Assembly (NCBI GenBank): GCA_900316005.1
Contig: ONBH01000005.1
Span: 16,692 to 80,691 of the forward strand
Reading direction: 5' to 3'
Length of the DNA stretch: 64,000 bases
Source: an uncultured Bacteroidales bacterium
GTDB lineage: Bacteria; Bacteroidota; Bacteroidia; Bacteroidales; Paludibacteraceae
Part shown: piece by piece, positions 31,971-40,759 of the stretch
How positions within the stretch are numbered: the stretch's first letter is position 1
Layout: the number at the start of each line of letters is the position of its first letter
Program-made: the position numbers and the translations under genes
The notes under the pieces: generated by a model
What the model was told of the DNA's origin: nothing
Databases searched by the model: none
What the model saw: only the letters and a program-made list of their open reading frames with translations

Positions 31971-33230
31971 ATGCCCAAACAAAAGAAAATATTACTTTTA
32001 GGAGGAGACAACCTGCTCTTGCCTGTGATCAAATCCGCGCATGAGTTGGGGTGCTATGTCATTACGGTGGACTATCTGCCGGATAACGTGGCGCACAAGT
32101 ACTCCGACGAATACCAATATGCCAGCACGACCGATAAAGAAGCGGTGCTTGAGATAGCCAAGAAATGCCATATAGACGGCATTCTGACGTTCACAGATTC
32201 GGGCGTGGTGACAGCTGGTTATGTTGCTCATGAGTTAGGCCTACCTTCTCCCGGCCCTTATGAATCCATACAAATACTCCAGAACAAAGGTCGTTTCCGT
32301 CAGTTCTTAGCCGAGCATGGTTTTAATGTGCCTAAAGCGAAAAGTTATACTGCTATAGATGTAGCTCTCGGTGAAAAAGAGGATTGGACTTATCCAGTTA
32401 TCGTGAAGCCTGTTGATTCCGCAGGAAGCAAAGGTGTTACAAAAGTAGAAAGCAAGGATCAATTAGAAGATGCAGTAGTATTTGCTTTGGAATATTCCAT
32501 TTCAAGTGAATTCATAATCGAAGAATGGATAGAGAAAGTTGGCTGCTCATCTGATTCAGACTGCTTCTCTCTAAATGGACAATTTCAAATGTTAACCTAC
32601 TCAGCCCAGCGCTTTGATGAGAAAGCAGCTAATCCCTATGCTCCGGCTGCATTTAGTTGGCCTTCTACAATGGGTAAACAGGTAGAAGAAGAATTATCAT
32701 CGGAACTACAAAGACTAATTACGCTTTTAGGTATGCAAACCTCGATATATAATATTGAGACTCGTTTGGGAACAGATAGCAAGCCTTATATTATGGAAGT
32801 GAGTCCGCGTGGAGGAGGCAACCGTTTGGCAGAGGTGGTAAGATACGCAACTGGAGTAGATATGATAACCAACGCCGTTCGCGGTGCGTTGGGCATGCCA
32901 ATAGAAGAAATAGGATCATGGGAATATAGCGGACATTGGGCAGAAATTATGCTGCATAGTTATAGTAATGGTGCATTCCAATCTCTTGACATCAATGAAG
33001 ATGTAAGACCCTATGTGCGAGATCTGTCTCTATGGGTAAAAGAAGGAGATATGATACATAAGTTCGAGAGTGCACGATATGCAATCGGTTCTCTTATCCT
33101 TTGTTTCCCCGATGAGCAAATGATGTTAGACAGACTTGCCCATCAAGGTGATTGGCTGAAGATTTATTTAGATAATACGTATAATATGCTGAAAATAAGC
33201 AAGTTGGATAAATTCTCGGGGGGGGGGTAA
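31971..33230 (+). CDS. ATP-grasp enzyme, carbamoyl-phosphate-synthase-like, ending in a G10 tract
   Basis: This 419-residue protein has a PreATP-grasp domain (KKILLLGGDNLLLPVIKSAHELG) and an ATP-grasp core with YPVIVKPVDSAGSKGVTKV (about residues 140-158), SSEFIIEEWI and YIMEVSPRGGGNRLAEV near residue 272. Such enzymes ligate carboxyl and amine groups. In polysaccharide loci they may add amino-acid-like substituents, but no substrate can be named. The last codons are TCG GGG GGG GGG TAA, a run of ten G at 33218-33227. Slippage would alter only the C-terminal tail: one G fewer extends it to about 33270, and one more gives VNLS. Confidence 0.85.
   Translation: MPKQKKILLLGGDNLLLPVIKSAHELGCYVITVDYLPDNVAHKYSDEYQYASTTDKEAVLEIAKKCHIDGILTFTDSGVVTAGYVAHELGLPSPGPYESIQILQNKGRFRQFLAEHGFNVPKAKSYTAIDVALGEKEDWTYPVIVKPVDSAGSKGVTKVESKDQLEDAVVFALEYSISSEFIIEEWIEKVGCSSDSDCFSLNGQFQMLTYSAQRFDEKAANPYAPAAFSWPSTMGKQVEEELSSELQRLITLLGMQTSIYNIETRLGTDSKPYIMEVSPRGGGNRLAEVVRYATGVDMITNAVRGALGMPIEEIGSWEYSGHWAEIMLHSYSNGAFQSLDINEDVRPYVRDLSLWVKEGDMIHKFESARYAIGSLILCFPDEQMMLDRLAHQGDWLKIYLDNTYNMLKISKLDKFSGGG
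33218..33227 (+). repeat. Poly-G10 tract at the 3' end of the ATP-grasp gene
   Basis: Ten consecutive G occur immediately before the stop codon. Runs of this length are classic slippage sites. Confidence 0.9.
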
Positions 33231-33288
33231 ATCTCTCTTGATAGCTCCACGCTTGCTTAAAGCAGCATAAGAGTAAAATGAGAGAATT

Positions 33289-33978
33289 ATGACAATCGGA
33301 ATAATGCAACCGTATTTTATGCCATATATTGGCTATTGGCAATTGATGAAAGCAGTGGATAAGTATGTGGTGTATGATGATGTGAATTTTATCAAACGCG
33401 GCTGGGCGAATAGAAACAACATCTTGTTAAACGGAGAGCCCTATATGTTTTCTGTAGCATTGAGCGGTGCAAGCCAAAATAAATTATTTAACGAGATAGA
33501 TATAATTGATGATTTTGGTAAATTGAAGAAAACTTTGTACTATGCGTATAACAAGGCTCCATACTATGAGAAAACAATGCAGTTGCTTGATGAAATATTT
33601 GAATATCACGATAAGAATTTAGCTCGTTTTCTATATCATAGTTTTTTCGTGATATTGAACTATCTGGATGTTCAAACTGAGTTGATAATGTCATCTTCTG
33701 TCGATAAGGATAATAGCTTAAAGGGACAAAGTAAGATTTTGGATATATGTAGTGTATTGCAAGCTGATCGATATATCAATGCCATAGGTGGGCAAGAACT
33801 ATATAATCATGATGAGTTTGCGCAGAACGGAATAGAATTAAAGTTTCTTCATCCGAATATTGTTTCTTATCAGCAGTATAAGCATGAATTTGTGCCGAAT
33901 TTATCAATCATAGACATGATGATGTTTAATGGGAAAGAAAGAACGAAGAAACTATTAAATGAATATACATTGGTATGA
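33289..33978 (+). CDS. WbqC-like protein
   Basis: This 229-residue protein opens MTIGIMQPYFMPYIGYWQL, followed by VVYDDVNFIKRGWANRNNIL and later INAIGGQELYNHDEF. These are the signatures of the WbqC family, which is found in O-antigen and capsule clusters with ATP-grasp and aminotransferase genes and is thought to act in amino-sugar modification. It overlaps the following aminotransferase-like gene by four bases (ATGA), so the two are translationally coupled. Confidence 0.9.
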   Translation: MTIGIMQPYFMPYIGYWQLMKAVDKYVVYDDVNFIKRGWANRNNILLNGEPYMFSVALSGASQNKLFNEIDIIDDFGKLKKTLYYAYNKAPYYEKTMQLLDEIFEYHDKNLARFLYHSFFVILNYLDVQTELIMSSSVDKDNSLKGQSKILDICSVLQADRYINAIGGQELYNHDEFAQNGIELKFLHPNIVSYQQYKHEFVPNLSIIDMMMFNGKERTKKLLNEYTLV

Positions 33979-34949
33979 CAAACGCAATAGGCGGATATTT
34001 TGAGAAGGAACCTCGGACGAGAGAGGAACATGCTATCCCGCAAAAGGATGGCATCTTGCTCAATACTGCGAGGAATGCTTTTGAGTATATATTGCGTTCT
34101 ATTCCGAATCTCCGTGGTGTATATCTTCCGTACTACACATGCAATGTCATGCTCGAACCGCTCAAACGATTGTTTGGCGTGTCGTTCGCCTTCTATCATA
34201 TCACGCATCAATTGGAGATCGCAGAAGACTTTGATTTGGGTGAAGGGGAGTATATAGTAGTGAATAACTACTTTGGCATAAAAGACAAGTATGTGAGCCG
34301 AATGGCAGACAAGTATAAAGATCGCCTAATCGTGGATAATGCACAAGCGTTCTATGCTCCGGTGATAGACGGAATCAAAGCCATCTATAGTGCGCGTAAG
34401 TTCTTCGGTGTTCCGGATGGTGGAATAGCTTATCTGCCGAATGACAACAAACAGTGGGAATGGTACGAGACGGATGACTCAGTTGACAGGTTAGCCCATC
34501 TGAGAATCCGTTTGGAGCAAGGACCGGAGGCTGGGTATGCTAAGTATCGCGAGGCTGAGGATAAGTTAGATTATCAGCCGATAATGCAAATGTCCGCTTA
34601 TACACGTGATGCATTGAGTCATATTGATTACAATATCGCACAACAAGTACGCAGAAGGAATTTTCGGATACTGCATGATGCATTGAGTGATTATAATGTA
34701 TTGCCGATACCGGATATAGAGTCATTCGCCTGTCCTATGGTATATCCATTCTTGGATGTCCGGAAATGCGATTGGCGATACAAAATGAAAGGACAACGGA
34801 TATTTATTCCGAAATTTTGGCCTAACGTGATTAGTTATGGACATTTTGATTTTGAGTCAATGTTAGCTGACCGAATCATGCCTCTGCCCATAGATCAGAG
34901 GTACAATGAAGAAGATATGAAACGAATAATTGAAATTATATTTGATTAG
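33975..34949 (+). CDS. DegT-like PLP aminotransferase (divergent)
   Basis: This 324-residue protein has a reduced fold-type-I layout: GVYLPYYTCNVMLEPLKR, VDNAQAFYAPVIDG and YSARKFFGVPDGGIAYLP, where the lysine sits at the expected PLP position (about residue 139). It is shorter than the classical sugar aminotransferases in this locus (361 and 372 residues) and diverges at both ends. Coupling to the WbqC-like gene suggests a shared step in making an N-linked substituent. Whether it transaminates or has another PLP role is open. Confidence 0.78.
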   Translation: MTNAIGGYFEKEPRTREEHAIPQKDGILLNTARNAFEYILRSIPNLRGVYLPYYTCNVMLEPLKRLFGVSFAFYHITHQLEIAEDFDLGEGEYIVVNNYFGIKDKYVSRMADKYKDRLIVDNAQAFYAPVIDGIKAIYSARKFFGVPDGGIAYLPNDNKQWEWYETDDSVDRLAHLRIRLEQGPEAGYAKYREAEDKLDYQPIMQMSAYTRDALSHIDYNIAQQVRRRNFRILHDALSDYNVLPIPDIESFACPMVYPFLDVRKCDWRYKMKGQRIFIPKFWPNVISYGHFDFESMLADRIMPLPIDQRYNEEDMKRIIEIIFD

Positions 34950-35021
34950 GTTATTTTACAACAAACAGGTTCATAGTTAACCAATTTTCTGCAAAAACGA
35001 AGAAAAATTGCAAAATTATGG

Positions 35022-35061
35022 CATATACTCTTGTATATGTCATTTTTTTTTTGTACCTTTG
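35022..35061 (+). promoter_or_regulatory. Promoter with inverted repeat, upstream of the DUF262/ATPase module
   Basis: CTTG (35030-35033) and TACCTTTG (35054-35061) are separated by 20 bases. The inverted repeat CATATAC-tctt-GTATATG (35022-35039) covers the -33 box, as in the promoters at 20.7 and 45.5 kb. It lies within the gap after the aminotransferase gene, so the module is a separate unit. Confidence 0.85.
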
Positions 35062-35107
35062 CACCCTGTAAAGGTTTGTAAGGTAAAATACATAATTGCA
35101 ATTGCAT

Positions 35108-36274
35108 ATGAAAACAGAAAATAGCATAGATTTAGAAATGAAAATAGATGAGAACTCAACGCAACTTGATTTTGAAGGGGAGGAAACTCTAAATCCTTCA
35201 ATTAGCGCTAAATCATCTATTGGTAGTGTATATCCCAATGCTGTCTTGAATATTGTACGTGATACGGCATCTGTATTTCAGTTAAAGAGAAAGAGGGAAA
35301 AATGTCCACCATTATTGGATCTGACACCTCCATTCCAGCGAGAATTAGTATGGACCAAAAAGCAAAAATGCGAATTGATTGAATCCATTCTGATGGGCAT
35401 ACCATTACCTGCTTTTTATGTGCGAGAAGATATGAATGGGGTTTATGTGGTTGTGGATGGTAAACAAAGATTATCTACATTGTTTGATTTTATTGATGGA
35501 AAATTCAAATTAGATAACCTAACTATTCTGAGAGATAAAAACAAAATGTCATTTGAAGATTTATCTCCTGTTGAACAAAATAAAATTGAAGATTACTCTT
35601 TAAATGTAAACGTAATCAAGAGTCCCACCGACGACCAAGTTACTTTTGATTTGTTTGATAGAGTGAATCGTAGCGGTACAAAACTTAATAATCAAGAGAT
35701 GCGCAATGCTCTCTATCAGGGAACATCGACAAAATTGATAGATGAGCTGGCTCAAGTTGGGTCGTTCTTGAAAGCTACTGAAAAATCTTTACCCAAAAAG
35801 CACATGAAGGATCGATATATAGTATTGCGTTTTATTGCTTTTTATTTATTGCAGGAGCATATGAGCAAAGATACGGAGACTGGAGAAATATTGGAATATA
35901 AAAGCAATTTAGAGGATTTTTTGGGGAAAACAATGAGGTTTCTTAATACGTTGCCGGTTGATGCTCCTCTAGTTAGTCATGTTAAAGATATATTTAAGCA
36001 ATGCATGCAACGTGCAACAGATGTGTTGTTGCCTTTAGGTGGATTTCGTTTACCTCAAGAGGGAACCCAGCGCAGACCTTTGAATATGGCTTTCTTTGAA
36101 AGCGTTTCGTACCTGCTTTCTCGAACCATGGAGGAATCAGATACATACATAGAAGATACATACTATGAACTATTGGGAAACCAAGAGTATATTTCTACTT
36201 TGACATATTCTGTGGATAGTGCTCAACAGATTCAAAAAAGATATTCTATTATACGTAAATACATTAAAATGTAA
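35108..36274 (+). CDS. DUF262 (ParB/Srx-like) protein without nuclease domain
   Basis: From the ATG at 35108 the protein has 388 residues. The DUF262 domain (about residues 45-220) shows LDLTPPFQRELVWTKKQK, SILMGIPLPAFYV and the nucleotide-binding VVVDGKQRLSTLFDFIDGKF, then NRSGTKLNNQEMRNALYQG. DUF262 proteins such as GmrSD, SspE and BrxU use this domain to bind nucleotides and control an attached HNH-type nuclease. Here no HNH motif is visible in the C-terminal part (about 230-388), so any effector must be supplied by a partner. The stop lies 4 bases before the ATPase gene. Confidence 0.87.
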   Translation: MKTENSIDLEMKIDENSTQLDFEGEETLNPSISAKSSIGSVYPNAVLNIVRDTASVFQLKRKREKCPPLLDLTPPFQRELVWTKKQKCELIESILMGIPLPAFYVREDMNGVYVVVDGKQRLSTLFDFIDGKFKLDNLTILRDKNKMSFEDLSPVEQNKIEDYSLNVNVIKSPTDDQVTFDLFDRVNRSGTKLNNQEMRNALYQGTSTKLIDELAQVGSFLKATEKSLPKKHMKDRYIVLRFIAFYLLQEHMSKDTETGEILEYKSNLEDFLGKTMRFLNTLPVDAPLVSHVKDIFKQCMQRATDVLLPLGGFRLPQEGTQRRPLNMAFFESVSYLLSRTMEESDTYIEDTYYELLGNQEYISTLTYSVDSAQQIQKRYSIIRKYIKM

Positions 36275-36278
36275 TGTT

Positions 36279-37310
36279 ATGCTGAAACAATTGATTGTAA
36301 GAAGATTTAAATCAATAAAAGAGGCAACTGTTGCTCTAAGCCAACTTAATTTGTTTGTAGGAGCAAATTCAGCAGGAAAATCATCTGCTATTCAGGCACT
36401 CATGTTAGCTCTGGATAACAACATGATTGGAGCTGATGAGCAATTATGTGAAATGGTTCATCTACGAGCAAGTTCTTTCAATGAACTCCGTTGTTTCGTG
36501 CTTAATGCGAAATCATTTGAGATTCATCTGGATGATGTGCCATTTATGTTTCGTCCTGCTGATGATAATATGATACAGACTACCGTGCAAAGAAATAGCG
36601 ATAAAGTGGGCGAGTATACTAACATATTGTATTTGCCTGCAATGAGGAATGCAGATTTAAGTCATGTCGGCATTAACTCATCTCCTCGCAATAATCCACT
36701 TGGTAGAAATGGAGAATATGTTATAGATTACTACTATAATCACCGTAAAGATGTTTTGCCACAATCACTTATTGTTGATAAGAGTCTGGAAACATTAGAA
36801 GGGCAAGTGAATTATTGGCTGAATAAGTTAACTGGATATAATATTCAAGTATTATTGCAAGGCTCAGAATATCAAGTCCACTTTGAAGACCCGAATAAAA
36901 AGATGCTGTCTCCTATTCATGTGGGAACGGGAATTAGTTTTATTGTTGAATTACTGATCGTTTGTTTGTCTGCAAAGAAAGGAGATGTCATTATTATTGA
37001 AAATCCTGAAATTCATCTGCATCCTTCGGCACAAGCATCAATCATTGATTTCTTGGCTATGATCGCTGCGAATAGTTCTGCTCAACTCTTTATAGAAAGT
37101 CATAGCGACCATTTGTTTAATGGTATTCGACGTTTGTTGCATGAAGAGAAACTAAAGTTGAATGAGGTGTCTGTTTATTATTTTACACGTGATGAAAATG
37201 GACTTTCGTCTGCCCAAGAAGTTCAGCTAAGTCAATATGGCGGACTCAAGAATTATATACCGGGAATGTTTGATCAGTTCGATGAGGATTTAGATGCTAT
37301 CCTGAAATAA
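36279..37310 (+). CDS. AAA ATPase of the DUF3696 / OLD-like group (second copy)
   Basis: The ATG at 36279 gives 343 residues; an earlier in-frame ATG inside the DUF262 gene is unlikely. Walker A is LFVGANSAGKSSAIQAL (about residues 24-40), Walker B VIIIENPEIHLHPSAQASII (about 233-252), and the switch segment LFIESHSDHLFNGI. The C-terminus NYIPGMFDQFDEDLDAILK is DUF3696-like. It is related in plan to the ATPase at 21480-22658 but clearly divergent in sequence and shorter. Tight spacing on both sides (4 and 13 bases) makes it the centre of a three-gene operon. Confidence 0.86.
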   Translation: MLKQLIVRRFKSIKEATVALSQLNLFVGANSAGKSSAIQALMLALDNNMIGADEQLCEMVHLRASSFNELRCFVLNAKSFEIHLDDVPFMFRPADDNMIQTTVQRNSDKVGEYTNILYLPAMRNADLSHVGINSSPRNNPLGRNGEYVIDYYYNHRKDVLPQSLIVDKSLETLEGQVNYWLNKLTGYNIQVLLQGSEYQVHFEDPNKKMLSPIHVGTGISFIVELLIVCLSAKKGDVIIIENPEIHLHPSAQASIIDFLAMIAANSSAQLFIESHSDHLFNGIRRLLHEEKLKLNEVSVYYFTRDENGLSSAQEVQLSQYGGLKNYIPGMFDQFDEDLDAILK

Positions 37311-37323
37311 ATTTGTTTGTGAT

Positions 37324-38202
37324 ATGGATCATATACTCAACGAATTATCGCTCGCTGGACAATTTCAATCTGTAGATGACTTTGTTCAGGAAGGAGCATT
37401 GCCTTTAGCGGATGTCTTGGCTGATATCGCCAAATTTGGAGGCACTTTATTATATAAGAAAAGTGATTTTTATTTATGTAATGCTTTGCCAAATATGACT
37501 TTTTATGATTTGGTGATAGCAGGTACTCCGGCTCGAACCAATGATTCTTTAAGAAAGTTGAAAAGTAAATTAGCATTTTTAATGAATGAGCCGCATTGGG
37601 ATCTAAATCCGCAGCAAAACGAAAAGGCAATCTACCTTATGGTAGATAATTCTGGAAAAGAAATAGATGTTTCTGGCACTTCAGTAGCAGAGGCATTAGT
37701 TAGAAAAGCATGTTTGGTGTCTTTTGCAAAGTCTGCGTTTGTCCAAACTCCCATCAAAGTTAAGGAAAAAACTGAAAAAACTTATGATGATGTTGAAAAT
37801 GTATGGCAAAGAGGGCAAGTGTGCGATATATTACAAAAGGCGGGTGTCCTTTCAATAGAAGATTATATAATCGGTAAATATTCGGGAAAATTAGATTTCT
37901 CAAAAATAGATGCTAAAAACGGTTTTTCTTTAATTGATTCTGCTAACTTGTCTGTATTCGAGTCGGGATTTAGAAAATTTAACGAGTTACTATGGTCACA
38001 AATCCCAATGGATGATGCATTAGACTATAAAGAATTTCATAATAATGCTAATACAAAACGGTTTTTTCATAAAGAAATATGGAACAAAGGTGTAAGGAAA
38101 TTCCGCATAACTCAGGAAATTCGCTGTTTTGGCTATGTTGAAGGAGGAACTTTTTATGTTTTGCGTTTTGATTTGGGTCATTTACTAAGTGATTTAGGAT
38201 AA
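37324..38202 (+). CDS. Unknown partner of the DUF262/ATPase pair
   Basis: This 292-residue soluble-looking protein is mostly alpha/beta in composition. The last 45 residues (IWNKGVRKFRITQEIR then CFGYVEGGTFYVLRFDLGHL) form a compact beta pattern like the C-terminal cores of small toxin and nuclease folds, but no catalytic residues can be assigned. Its position third in an operon with a nuclease-less DUF262 protein and an ATPase makes it the candidate effector. I do not recognise the family, and it shows no evident similarity to the 297-residue partner of the first ATPase. Confidence 0.5.
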   Translation: MDHILNELSLAGQFQSVDDFVQEGALPLADVLADIAKFGGTLLYKKSDFYLCNALPNMTFYDLVIAGTPARTNDSLRKLKSKLAFLMNEPHWDLNPQQNEKAIYLMVDNSGKEIDVSGTSVAEALVRKACLVSFAKSAFVQTPIKVKEKTEKTYDDVENVWQRGQVCDILQKAGVLSIEDYIIGKYSGKLDFSKIDAKNGFSLIDSANLSVFESGFRKFNELLWSQIPMDDALDYKEFHNNANTKRFFHKEIWNKGVRKFRITQEIRCFGYVEGGTFYVLRFDLGHLLSDLG

Positions 38203-38350
38203 TAGATGAATATACATATATAGCTCCCAATTAGCATCCAATCCCGACAGTCACCCGACGGCTGACCGACAATCATATGTGACACCTATATGAGGATGCC
38301 GAAAAAACGAAAAATGAGAAATTGTAAATGGATAAATAGTAAATGAATTT

Positions 38351-38707
38351 ATGGCACAAGTAATACCGGCAGATTTTATCCATGAGTTGCATGGAAAGAT
38401 AAGTAGCACAAGCAACGGCTACTTCTATATGTCCAAGAAGACGGGCAAGATGTATTTCCGTTCGCGCGAAGAAGGATACCAGAAGAATCAGTCTCCTCGC
38501 CAGAAATGGAACTCCTCTGCCTTTGCTTATGTCCATAAACAACTCCATGCCATTGAAACAAACGCCGAACTGACCGCACAGATGGAAGCGGCATTTGAAG
38601 CCGCCAAAGGCAAAGCCCCTAACAGCAAAATATACACCACCGCCCATGCTTGGAAATTCAATTCGTTACTTTGGGAATGGAAACAGGAAAATCCGTTTGA
38701 GGGATAA
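38351..38707 (+). CDS. Small hypothetical protein
   Basis: This 118-residue protein begins MAQVIPADFIHELHGKISST and contains a basic patch (FRSREEGYQKNQSPRQKWNS) and aromatic residues near the end (HAWKFNSLLWEWKQ). No signal peptide or TM segment is present, and I do not recognise the family. It is separated from the DUF262 operon by about 150 bases that include word iterations (CCCGACAGTCACCCGACGG, 38243-38261), and it has higher GC than its AT-rich neighbours. Confidence 0.5.
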   Translation: MAQVIPADFIHELHGKISSTSNGYFYMSKKTGKMYFRSREEGYQKNQSPRQKWNSSAFAYVHKQLHAIETNAELTAQMEAAFEAAKGKAPNSKIYTTAHAWKFNSLLWEWKQENPFEG

Positions 38708-38764
38708 AAAATAGTGATTAGATTGTAATCGAATTTAAAGTAAAATAATTGCATAATATTTAAT

Positions 38765-40642
38765 ATGATGGATAATACTTTATTGTCATTAGCTTATGTA
38801 ACCAGTTTATGGGAGCAAAAAAAGAATATTTTTGATGCGTACATCCCTATTGTGTCAAGCAGTATTATTGATATGTGGGATCATCAATCCCCTATAAATC
38901 ACGCGCAAGTAGGTGATTGGGTGAAGGAGAAATACGGCCTATCTAATTTTACGTATGGGGCAGCTCGTTCGATATTGGATAAGATGTCAAAGAAGAATAT
39001 TCTAGTACGAGTTAATGGAGAATATCAAGTAAACAAAGATGAAATCGTAAAATATGTGCAAACACCGACAATTGATTTCGAGTCAGAAATGAATCGCTTG
39101 GTGAAACAAATAATGCAATATGCAAAAACATGTTTTCATGTTGAATTAGAAGAAGAACAAGTTACGTCTGGATTAATGCGATTTTTAGACACTTACGCAA
39201 CAGAATTGGTCTTAAGAAAAAATAAATTGTTTCATGATAAAATAGAAACTGTCAAGGAAACTCAAAAAGTAAAATTTATCATATCTAAATATATATTGGA
39301 TAACGATGCTCATGATGCAGATGTTGTCAATTTATTGGGTTCATTAGCAAAAGGATATTTATTGTCAAATATAATTAGTTTTGATAATTTAGATATTTTT
39401 GTCGGAAATTTAAATGGCATAATAGTTGCTCTTGATGCACCTATAATTTATAATCTACTTAGTCTTAATGGTGAATCTAACTATAAATTAACAAAAGAAC
39501 TTATAGATCTTCTCCAAGAAAAAGGTGCAAAACTAGTTGTGTTTAATGAGAATGATGGTGAGGTCGTGAATACCATTCACGATGCAATAAACCGGTTAAG
39601 AAAAGGAAATTATGACTTGAGGTATTGTTCTCGTTTGCTTAAAACAGCTATTTTAGAACACTACTCTGCTAGTTATTTGGAAACAAAATTAGGGGAATTG
39701 GCTACATTGTATGAGCGATACTCAATTGAAACAATGGATGCACCTGATTTCCCGCCTAAGTACTCGGAGATTGATATTGATAAACTGAAAGAATACATTA
39801 CAGATAAATATACAAATAAAGGCACGCAAGCACTTCCAGAGCATTTAAAGGCTAAAATAGATACGGATGTAACAACTGTATCTTACATATTTAGGATGAG
39901 AGGAAGTAAAGTGGCTGGGACATTAAAGCAAAGTAAAGCAATTTTAGTCTCAACGAACAAGGTGTTAGCTTCTGCCTCAAGCCTAAATTATATATCTAAT
40001 GTTCGGCACTTAATTCCCCCATGTGTTACTGATGTATTCCTTTCTACTATAATATGGCAAAATTTCCCAAAACAATGCGAAAATTTAAATCGCAATATAT
40101 TAATGAGTGAGAGTTACGCAAATATTGAATTAGATGATAAGTTGTTACAAATGTATTATGATGATTTGGAAAGAAAATATAAGGAGCAAGTTATTTCAAA
40201 AGAGACTTATGTTCTTGCTTCGACATCAAATTTGATATCTACATTGTTAGAGGAAAAGACGTTGAACGATAGAGAACTATATACTGACGAAACAGTAAAT
40301 GAGATAATATATGAAATCAATGCTGCAAAAGATAGAAAGTACCATGATGAACAAGATAGTCATCAAAAAGATCTAACCAGGATTAGAAAGATTTCTAGAT
40401 TTATCGCAAATTGCATATTTTGGATTTTGTGGCTAATTCTTGCAGGTTTGTTCGTATGGGTTAAATTATGGAAGCCACAAACCATTTCATGGTGCGATTG
40501 GCGCTTTTTGCTATGGGGTGGAATTGTAGCCTTCTCTGGCATATTTGGCTTATTGAGTTATGCTCAGATATTTCCAACAAAGGTAGATTTTATACATAAA
40601 TTGGAAAATATTATATATCGTCTAATATTAGGAAAAGATTAA
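38765..40642 (+). CDS. Large unknown protein: wHTH-like start, PIN-like centre, two C-terminal TM helices
   Basis: This 625-residue protein is unassigned by family. Residues about 45-100 look like a winged helix (FTYGAARSILDKMSKKNILV then NGEYQV). The centre (about 215-420) has LNGIIVALDAPIIYNLLSLN, KLVVFNENDGEVVNTIHDAI and KAILVSTNKVLASASS, a spacing of acidic and T/N motifs reminiscent of PIN-like nucleases. Two TM helices lie near residues 548-568 and 580-600, leaving the bulk cytoplasmic. A membrane-tethered RNase-like effector is a reasonable hypothesis, not a finding. It follows the small hypothetical gene by 57 bases and has low GC. Confidence 0.5.
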   Translation: MMDNTLLSLAYVTSLWEQKKNIFDAYIPIVSSSIIDMWDHQSPINHAQVGDWVKEKYGLSNFTYGAARSILDKMSKKNILVRVNGEYQVNKDEIVKYVQTPTIDFESEMNRLVKQIMQYAKTCFHVELEEEQVTSGLMRFLDTYATELVLRKNKLFHDKIETVKETQKVKFIISKYILDNDAHDADVVNLLGSLAKGYLLSNIISFDNLDIFVGNLNGIIVALDAPIIYNLLSLNGESNYKLTKELIDLLQEKGAKLVVFNENDGEVVNTIHDAINRLRKGNYDLRYCSRLLKTAILEHYSASYLETKLGELATLYERYSIETMDAPDFPPKYSEIDIDKLKEYITDKYTNKGTQALPEHLKAKIDTDVTTVSYIFRMRGSKVAGTLKQSKAILVSTNKVLASASSLNYISNVRHLIPPCVTDVFLSTIIWQNFPKQCENLNRNILMSESYANIELDDKLLQMYYDDLERKYKEQVISKETYVLASTSNLISTLLEEKTLNDRELYTDETVNEIIYEINAAKDRKYHDEQDSHQKDLTRIRKISRFIANCIFWILWLILAGLFVWVKLWKPQTISWCDWRFLLWGGIVAFSGIFGLLSYAQIFPTKVDFIHKLENIIYRLILGKD

Positions 40643-40759
40643 TCTTCCCGTTAGCGAATAGGTAAAAAATATATGTTACCGACGGTGTGTATGAGGAGGA
40701 GAATTTTCAACAGAACACTATCAGCAAAATTGATCAAGTATATTATAATAATCATTTGA

